NCBI GenBank assembly: GCA_934086815.1
Contig: CAKOIM010000020.1
Coordinates: 1 to 19,074, forward strand
DNA: 19,074 nucleotides
DNA from: an uncultured Bacilli bacterium
GTDB taxonomy: Bacteria; Bacillota_I; Bacilli_A; RF39; UBA660
Reading direction: 5' to 3'
Shown: positions 14,579 to 19,074 of the stretch, in pieces
Numbering within the stretch: position 1 is the stretch's first letter
Layout of the letters: every line of letters begins with the position of its first letter
Position numbers and translations under genes: made by a program
The notes under the pieces: model-generated
Seen by the model: only the letters and a program-made list of their open reading frames with translations
Databases searched by the model: none
What the model was told of the DNA's origin: nothing

Positions 14579-15679
14579 GTGGAACAAATAAAAACTTTAG
14601 AAGAAAGAGAAAATACTTTAATAGTAAAAGGAAAAGACAAAGGTTATATAACTTTTGAAGAATTAGCAAATGAATTAAAGGGATTAGAAATTGATAATGA
14701 TAGTTTAGATGCTTTATATAATAAATTAGTAGAAAATAATATTGCTATTGTAGCTGAAGCAGATGTAGATACATCTTCTGGAGAAGTAAAAATAAAAGAA
14801 AAAGAAGAACAAATAATTTTAAGTGATGAAGATATTACTAAAGATGTAAATATAAATGATCCAGTTAGAATGTATTTAAAAGAAATAGGGAGAATTCCTT
14901 TACTTTCTAGTGAGGAGGAAATGGAAATATCTGTTCGTGTAGCCGAAGGTGATGAAGATGCTAAAAGAATATTGGCAGAATCAAATTTAAGATTGGTAGT
15001 TTCTATTGCTAAACGTTATGTTGGGCGAGGACTTTTGTTTTTAGATTTAATTCAAGAAGGAAACATTGGGCTAATGAAAGCGGTTGAAAAATTTGACTAT
15101 GATAAAGGTTATAAATTTTCGACATATGCAACTTGGTGGATTAGACAAGCTATTACAAGAGCTTTAGCGGATCAAGCAAGAACTATAAGAGTGCCAGTAC
15201 ATATGGTTGAAACAATAAATAAGATGAGTAGAGTACAAAGACAATTAACATTAGAATTAAATCGTGAACCAAGTGAAGAAGAAATTGCTAAGAAAATGGG
15301 CGTTGGTGTTGAGAAGGTAAGAGAAGTTTTAAAAATAAGTCAAGAACCAGTATCTTTAGAGACACCTATTGGGGAAGAAGATGATTCACATTTAGGAGAT
15401 TTCTTAAAAGATGAATCTAGTTTAAGTCCGGAAGAATATACAGAAAATGAAATATTAAAAGAAGAAATAAAAGAAGTATTAATGTCACTTCAAGCAAGAG
15501 AACAAGAAGTATTAGAACTTAGATTTGGACTAATAGATGGAACATGCCATACATTAGAAGAAGTTGGTAAAAAGTTTAATGTTACAAGAGAAAGAATTAG
15601 ACAAATAGAAGCTAAAGCATTAAGAAAATTAAGACATCCATCAAGAGCTAAGAAATTGAAAGACTTTTTAGAAGAATGA
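14579..15679 (+). CDS. rpoD: RNA polymerase sigma factor SigA/RpoD
   Basis: This 366-residue protein is the housekeeping sigma factor. A short region 1.1 (1-80) is followed by region 1.2 (NDPVRMYLKEIGRIPLLS, 93-110), region 2 (LRLVVSIAKRYVGRGLLFLD; 2.4 STYATWWIRQ at 181-190), region 3 (MVETINKMSRVQRQLTLELN), and region 4 (LQAREQEVLELRFGL; 4.2 TLEEVGKKFNVTRERIRQI). Residues needed for recognition of TTGACA and TATAAT are kept, which agrees with the promoters seen in this window. The start is GTG 14579, three bases after the dnaG stop; the ribosome binding site GGAAG lies within the end of dnaG. Its own stop overlaps the trmK start by ATGA. Levels should follow dnaG transcription and translation coupling. 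Confidence 0.97.
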   Translation: MEQIKTLEERENTLIVKGKDKGYITFEELANELKGLEIDNDSLDALYNKLVENNIAIVAEADVDTSSGEVKIKEKEEQIILSDEDITKDVNINDPVRMYLKEIGRIPLLSSEEEMEISVRVAEGDEDAKRILAESNLRLVVSIAKRYVGRGLLFLDLIQEGNIGLMKAVEKFDYDKGYKFSTYATWWIRQAITRALADQARTIRVPVHMVETINKMSRVQRQLTLELNREPSEEEIAKKMGVGVEKVREVLKISQEPVSLETPIGEEDDSHLGDFLKDESSLSPEEYTENEILKEEIKEVLMSLQAREQEVLELRFGLIDGTCHTLEEVGKKFNVTRERIRQIEAKALRKLRHPSRAKKLKDFLEE

Positions 15680-16284
15680 AAAGATTAGAAACTTTAGCTT
15701 CCTTAGTAGATAAAGATGCAAAAGTAGTTGATATAGGTACAGATCATGCTTATTTACCTATTTATTTATATCAAAATAATGTAACACATAATATAATAGC
15801 TAGCGATGTTTCAAAAAATGTATTGGAATACAGTAAAAAGAATTTACAAAGAAATGATTTAGAAAATAAAATAAAATTAGTTTTAAGTGATGGTTTTTTA
15901 AATATCGAAGATGAATATGATACAGCAATAATATCTGGGTTGGGCTTTAATACTATTAAAAAAATATTAGAACATCAAGGTTTGCCTAATACATTAATTA
16001 TTTCAAGCCATAGTGATATTATAAATTTACGAAAATATATGGCTAGTATTAATTATAAAATTGCAAAAGAAATATACTATTTTGAAAAAAATAGATATTA
16101 CGTTATGATTAAGTATATTAAAGGATATGAAAAATTGACAGATGAAGAAATACTACTTGGAAAAGAAAGTGATAAAAATTATCAAAAATATTTACTTTTA
16201 AAATATCAAGAATTATATATAAAGTCACAAAACAAAATATATTTAAATTATATAAAGATTATTGAAAGAAAGTTGGATTTATAG
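15676..16284 (+). CDS. trmK: tRNA (adenine(22)-N1)-methyltransferase
   Basis: This 202-residue protein is the TrmK/YqfN family SAM-dependent methyltransferase, which methylates N1 of A22 in the tRNA D-arm region. Evidence is the SAM-binding motif VVDIGTDHAYLP (18-28), the Asp-bearing strand IIASDVSKNVLEYSKKN, LVLSDGFLNI and a C-terminal coiled coil (KNYQKYLLLKYQELYIK). The usual AGMGG motif is SGLGF here. The length is shorter than B. subtilis TrmK (about 230). ATG overlaps the rpoD stop (ATGA), so it is translationally coupled to rpoD, the same order as in Bacillus. A terminator starts one base after its stop codon, and its last 26 bases overlap the minus-strand YqfQ-like gene. Confidence 0.9.
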   Translation: MKRLETLASLVDKDAKVVDIGTDHAYLPIYLYQNNVTHNIIASDVSKNVLEYSKKNLQRNDLENKIKLVLSDGFLNIEDEYDTAIISGLGFNTIKKILEHQGLPNTLIISSHSDIINLRKYMASINYKIAKEIYYFEKNRYYVMIKYIKGYEKLTDEEILLGKESDKNYQKYLLLKYQELYIKSQNKIYLNYIKIIERKLDL

Positions 16285-16516
16285 AAGAAGAATGATTAGT
16301 TTCTTCTTTTTTTTCAGGCATAGTAATAGTTTTTTTCTTTATAGTTGGACTATTTATTTCTTTGGCAATACTTAATATATTTCGAGCATTATTTACCATT
16401 GGTTTAATTTCTTTATATAGAGGAATGGCTTCTTTAGCTATTTGTAATCCCTTTTTTAATCCGGATAAAACTTTTGTAATACTTAATGAAGATGTTTCAT
16501 AATATGGACCAAACAT
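16259..16516 (-). CDS. YqfQ/VrrA-like small protein
   Basis: This is an 85-residue basic protein. It starts MFGPYYETSSLSITKVLSGL, has a hydrophobic-helical middle (GLQIAKEAIPLYKEIKPMV, then NNARNILSIAKEI), and a charged, Lys/Glu- and Ser-rich tail (TMPEKKEETNHSSSINPTFFQ). The MFGP start and the PLYKEIKPMVNNA core agree with the YqfQ (VrrA) family that sits near trmK in Bacillus; this is recognition by pattern and context, not alignment. Its function is unknown. ATG 16514-16516 has AGGTGA 5 bases upstream and is preferred over GTG at 16523. Minus-strand TTGACA occurs about 30 bp upstream of the start, but no good -10 follows, so the promoter is uncertain. It overlaps the 3' end of trmK and contains the trmK terminator in its coding sequence. 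Confidence 0.65.
   Translation of the reverse strand: MFGPYYETSSLSITKVLSGLKKGLQIAKEAIPLYKEIKPMVNNARNILSIAKEINSPTIKKKTITMPEKKEETNHSSSINPTFFQ
16285..16314 (+). terminator. Terminator of the dnaG-rpoD-trmK operon
   Basis: AAGAAGAA (16285-16292) pairs perfectly with TTCTTCTT (16301-16308) around an 8-base loop, with eight consecutive T (16307-16314). It begins one base after the trmK stop codon and lies within the coding sequence of the convergent YqfQ-like gene. No terminator for the opposite direction is visible. Confidence 0.8.
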
Positions 16517-16561
16517 AGTTATCACCTAATATAAATATATGTCAAAATAATAAATAATTGA

Positions 16562-16590
16562 TTGTAAAGATATTAATTATTTGATATACT
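16562..16590 (+). promoter_or_regulatory. Promoter of the gspF-pilD operon
   Basis: TTGTAA (16562-16567), a 17-bp spacer and extended TGATATACT (16582-16590) precede ATG 16617. The ribosome binding site is AAAGGA (16602-16607). Confidence 0.65.
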
Positions 16591-16616
16591 TAATTTAGAG
16601 TAAAGGATTGATTTAA

Positions 16617-18185
16617 ATGGTAGAATCACATTCTAATAGTAAAGGTACAAGTATATTGTTATCACCATTTATAATAGTTTATAACATATTTGTTTATGCA
16701 TTTATAGGGATAAAGTACTTAGGTTATGAATTATGGGTTGATTTATATAATGGTGCTAGTTATAAAGTAAATAAAGGTTATCAAGCAACTAAACAAGCTT
16801 TTTTGGCCGAGGAAGATAGAATATATGAAAAAACTAAAAGTAAGAAAAAGAAACCAAAGGAATATAAGTATAGTGCTAAAACTTTAGAAAAATTAGCCGA
16901 AGAAAAGAAACAATTATTATTAGATTTACAAACATCTGGGGCTACAAGAAGTAGAGAACCCCATGTTTATTACTATAAAGTAAGAGATAATACAGGAAGA
17001 ATAATTACAGGAACAATGAATGGATTAAGTAAATTAGATATTAATGCTTATTTACTTAATGAAGGTTATGATGTTTATGTTATTAAGACATCACCATGGA
17101 TAGATTTTATTTATAAAGATACCAGTTTTATGGGGAAAAAGATGTCTACGAAAGACTTGATTTTTTGGTTAACTCAATTATCTACTTATATAAAAGCAGG
17201 GCTTACTTTAAATGAAGCTAATAAAATATTAATTACGCAAATGAAGGGTAACAAAGCAAGGACTACGGCATTTAAAGCTATATCTTATGAGTTGACTTTA
17301 GGTGAGACTTTTTCAAAGGCTTTAGAGAAGCAAGGGACTATGTTTCCAGCTTTATTAATTAATATGATTAAAGCCGCGGAGGCAAGTGGTACTTTAGTAG
17401 AGACACTTGATGATATGGCAAATTACTATACAGAAACAAATGAAACACATAAACAAATGGTAAGTGCTATGACTTATCCTGCGATAATAAGTATTTTTTC
17501 TATTGGGGTTATTATATTTATTTTAATGTATGTAGTGCCTCAATTTATTGATATTTATGAAGCAAACGGAACACAAATAACAGGTATTACAAAATTTATT
17601 GTTGATTTAAGTGCATTTTTTAAAACAAACTTTTTAACTCTTTTAGGTTTATTACTTTTTATAATTATTGTAATAGTTATTTTGTATAAAAGTGTTAAAG
17701 CATTTAAAACAACTATTCAAGTATTTTTAATGCATGTTCCTCTTATTAAAGATATTATCATTTATAATGAACTTACAATATTTTCTAAAACGTTTGCATC
17801 TTTATTAAGAAATAATGTTTTTATTACTGATAGTATGGATATATTAAGTAGGATTACTAATAATGAAGTATATAGGGCTATACTTTATAAAACAATTAAT
17901 AATATAGTTAAGGGGGATAAAATTAGTGAAGCATTTAAAGATCATTGGGCAGTGCCTGATGTTGCTTATTATATGATAGTTACCGGAGAATCTACTGGAG
18001 ATTTAGCGGAAATGATGCAAAAGGTAAGTGAATATTATCAATTGTTACATAAAAATATAATTAATAATTTAAAAGCCTTTATTGAACCAATTATGATTTC
18101 ATTTTTGGCGATTATTGTTGGGGGTATAATTATCGCGGTTATTGTACCAATGTTTGATATGTATGCCCAAATTCAAAAAAGTTAG
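16617..18185 (+). CDS. GspF/PilC-type pilus assembly platform protein with N-terminal extension
   Basis: This 522-residue protein is the inner-membrane platform of a type IV pilus, competence-pilus or type II secretion-like machine. Residues 180-300 and about 385-505 are the two T2SSF repeats (FWLTQLSTYIKAGLTLNEA, LINMIKAAEASGTLVETLDDM; then TIFSKTFASLLRNNVFITD, YYMIVTGESTGDLAEMMQKV), each followed by membrane segments. Residues 117-158 form the small beta domain that PilC proteins carry at the start (YYYKVRDNTGRIITGTMN). Before it lie about 115 extra residues: one hydrophobic segment (13-38), and a charged, Lys-rich stretch (64-105). Typical GspF/PilC proteins are about 400 residues, so this is an unusual addition. 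It is followed 8 bp later by the prepilin peptidase gene. The ATPase and pilins are not in the window. Confidence 0.9.
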   Translation: MVESHSNSKGTSILLSPFIIVYNIFVYAFIGIKYLGYELWVDLYNGASYKVNKGYQATKQAFLAEEDRIYEKTKSKKKKPKEYKYSAKTLEKLAEEKKQLLLDLQTSGATRSREPHVYYYKVRDNTGRIITGTMNGLSKLDINAYLLNEGYDVYVIKTSPWIDFIYKDTSFMGKKMSTKDLIFWLTQLSTYIKAGLTLNEANKILITQMKGNKARTTAFKAISYELTLGETFSKALEKQGTMFPALLINMIKAAEASGTLVETLDDMANYYTETNETHKQMVSAMTYPAIISIFSIGVIIFILMYVVPQFIDIYEANGTQITGITKFIVDLSAFFKTNFLTLLGLLLFIIIVIVILYKSVKAFKTTIQVFLMHVPLIKDIIIYNELTIFSKTFASLLRNNVFITDSMDILSRITNNEVYRAILYKTINNIVKGDKISEAFKDHWAVPDVAYYMIVTGESTGDLAEMMQKVSEYYQLLHKNIINNLKAFIEPIMISFLAIIVGGIIIAVIVPMFDMYAQIQKS

Positions 18186-18193
18186 GGGGAGTT

Positions 18194-18943
18194 ATGGCAA
18201 TATTATTATTTATAATAGGAACAATTATAGGTTCCTTTTTACTAGTTGTAGGTACTCGTTTACCAATTGGAGAAGATATAATTTTTTCAAGAAGCAAGTG
18301 TGATCACTGTCAAAAAACATTAAAATGGTATAATTTAATTCCGATAATTTCTTTTATTGTTCAAAAAGGAAGATGTAGTTTTTGTCATAAAAAGATATCT
18401 AAGGACTATTTGCTCGTAGAGCTTTTAACAGGTCTTTCGTATTTGATTTTATATTTATATTTTAAAGATGGTTATTATTTTTATGGAAGCTTAGTAATTG
18501 TTTCTTTACTTATCGTAACCTTTGTTAGTGATTTTAAATATATGATTATATTAGATTCTAGTTTAGTTACTACTATATTATTATTTATTATTTTAAAGCT
18601 TATCTTTTTCCCTAAGACATTTATTTATAGTATTATTTCTGGTGTTTTATTATTTTTAGTTATGTTACTTGTTTCAATACTTGGAAAAATATTATTTAAA
18701 AAAGATTCTTTGGGTGGAGGAGATATTAAATTAGCTTTTGTAATAGGCTTTATACTAGGTATTAAATTAGGTTTAGTAGCAATTATTTTATCTTCTTTTT
18801 TAGCTTTACCATATGCTTTAGGTCAAGTTTATTTAGAAAATAATCATCAATTTCCGTATGGACCTTTTTTAATCGGAGCTTTATTAATTGTTTTCATGTT
18901 TTCTCTTAAATTTACAAATTTATTAAATTACTTATTTCTATAA
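18194..18943 (+). CDS. Type 4 prepilin peptidase
   Basis: This 249-residue membrane protease (PilD/ComC/GspO family) cleaves leader peptides of type IV pilin-like proteins on the cytoplasmic side and usually N-methylates the new N-terminus. Two CxxC pairs (C36, C39, C61, C64) in the cytoplasmic loop CDHCQKTLKWYNLIPIISF/RCSFCHK form the zinc site typical of the bifunctional type. The catalytic aspartates are D113 in VSDFKYMIILD and D177 in LGGGDIKLAFVIG (the GGGD motif). Eight hydrophobic segments are present. ATG 18194 follows the previous stop by 8 bp and has GGGGGAG (18184-18190) directly upstream. It completes the operon with the platform protein. Its stop codon lies at the edge of a possible minus-strand terminator. 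Confidence 0.95.
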   Translation: MAILLFIIGTIIGSFLLVVGTRLPIGEDIIFSRSKCDHCQKTLKWYNLIPIISFIVQKGRCSFCHKKISKDYLLVELLTGLSYLILYLYFKDGYYFYGSLVIVSLLIVTFVSDFKYMIILDSSLVTTILLFIILKLIFFPKTFIYSIISGVLLFLVMLLVSILGKILFKKDSLGGGDIKLAFVIGFILGIKLGLVAIILSSFLALPYALGQVYLENNHQFPYGPFLIGALLIVFMFSLKFTNLLNYLFL

Positions 18944-18973
18944 AAAAGATGCTCAAAAGTACTTGACAAGCAT
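18942..18973 (-). terminator. Possible minus-strand terminator after a gene entering from the right
   Basis: Read on the minus strand, ATGC pairs with GCAT and TCAA with TTGA (3-base bulge, 6-base loop), followed by GATC-like transition and six T (18942-18947). It faces a possible minus-strand gene whose stop codon would lie inside the hairpin, the same pattern seen at other convergent junctions here. The stem is short. Confidence 0.35.
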
Positions 18974-19072
18974 AGTAGAATATTTTATCATTTTTATAGT
19001 AGAGGCTTCAGAATAAGAGGCTTCAGAATAAGAGGCTTCAGAATAAGAGGCTTCAGAAAGGGAAAGTCTTTT
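18953..19072 (-). CDS. Possible C-terminal end of a minus-strand gene with SEASY repeats
   Basis: On the minus strand the frame entering from the right edge reads KRLSL, then four copies of SEASY-type units (SEASY, SEASY, SEASY, SEAST), then IKMIKYSTMLVKYF and TGA at 18953-18955. It is open across the edge, so a real gene may continue outside. The stop lies inside a possible minus-strand terminator, which favours this frame. Another minus frame also stays open (LKPLI repeats, stop at 18994-18996), so the assignment is uncertain, and a plus-strand promoter upstream argues for the other direction. I cannot name a family. Confidence 0.3.
   Translation of the reverse strand, partial: KRLSLSEASYSEASYSEASYSEASTIKMIKYSTMLVKYF
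18963..18991 (+). promoter_or_regulatory. Candidate plus-strand promoter before the tandem repeat
   Basis: A consensus TTGACA (18963-18968), a 17-bp spacer and TATCAT (18986-18991) fit a SigA promoter; transcription would begin near 18998, just before the repeat. It overlaps the possible minus-strand hairpin, so only one of the two readings may be right. Confidence 0.5.
19001..19058. repeat. 15-bp tandem repeat, 3.9 copies
   Basis: The unit AGAGGCTTCAGAATA occurs at 19001-19015, 19016-19030 and 19031-19045 without a mismatch, and a fourth copy keeps the first 13 bases (19046-19058). The unit is a multiple of three, so copy-number changes keep a reading frame. It is noticeably less AT-rich than its surroundings and lies at the window edge, so more copies may not be excluded only on the left, where they end cleanly. 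Confidence 0.95.
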
Positions 19073-19074
19073 TG

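Noticed and set aside
14386..14640. Minus-strand reading frame of 84 codons across the dnaG-rpoD junction
   Set aside because: It is antisense to two strongly supported genes and has low-complexity Ser/Ile/Phe composition caused by AT-rich DNA.
19001..19058. CRISPR array
   Set aside because: The repeats are 15 bp and directly adjacent, with no spacers and no cas genes nearby.
1..19074. Mycoplasma-type genetic code (TGA as Trp)
   Set aside because: TGA ends dnaG, rpoD and the YhcG fragment at the expected positions and Trp is encoded by TGG throughout.

Overview
The window is chromosomal DNA from a very AT-rich low-GC Gram-positive bacterium (Bacillota). TGA terminates several genes (yhcG-type fragment, dnaG, rpoD) and tryptophan is TGG, so this is the standard bacterial code and not the Mycoplasma code. 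Gene content (RNase HIII, SigA-type sigma factor, TrmK, YqfQ-like protein, type IV pilus genes, short streamlined proteins) fits an uncultured Bacilli/Erysipelotrichia-like, Mollicutes-related lineage. That placement is inference from content and composition, not from a database match.

Layout. 1-1640 is a decayed accessory region: the C-terminal end of a YhcG/DUF1016-type PDDEXK nuclease, a frameshifted fragment of an unrecognised protein fused to the remains of a ComEC-like metallo-beta-lactamase-fold protein with stop codons and mutated metal-site residues, and then an isolated DUF1016 N-terminal domain. 1816-3308 holds a Nudix hydrolase and an unrecognised 298-residue protein. 3473-5005 encodes a large membrane-anchored surface protein. 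5101-6647 holds the DNA polymerase III delta subunit followed by a small sigma-factor-like protein. RNase HIII (minus strand) converges on it and is divergent from a cvpA-thioredoxin pair. A one-domain YigZ/IMPACT protein (minus) converges on that pair and is divergent from uvrC.

From 9111 to 16284 all genes run on the plus strand with little or no spacing: uvrC, an RnfC-like protein, an RnfD-like protein, dnaG, rpoD (sigA) and trmK, joining DNA repair, primase and housekeeping sigma factor. A terminator ends the run inside the overlapping 3' end of a small minus-strand YqfQ/VrrA-like gene. 16617-18943 encodes a GspF/PilC-type pilus platform protein with an unusual N-terminal extension and a prepilin peptidase. 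The window ends in a 15-bp tandem repeat, possibly coding on the minus strand.

The most interesting items are the RnfC/RnfD-like pair, which keeps eight iron-sulfur cysteines but lacks the recognisable NADH/FMN and covalent-FMN signatures and has no rnfG, E, A or B beside it; the small sigma-like protein next to holA; the terminal 15-bp repeat; and the permuted, decayed YhcG region. Promoters are easy to read: extended -10 boxes (TGnTATAAT) recur, often with 17-bp spacers and very short leaders, and convergent genes carry their stop codons inside shared terminator hairpins.
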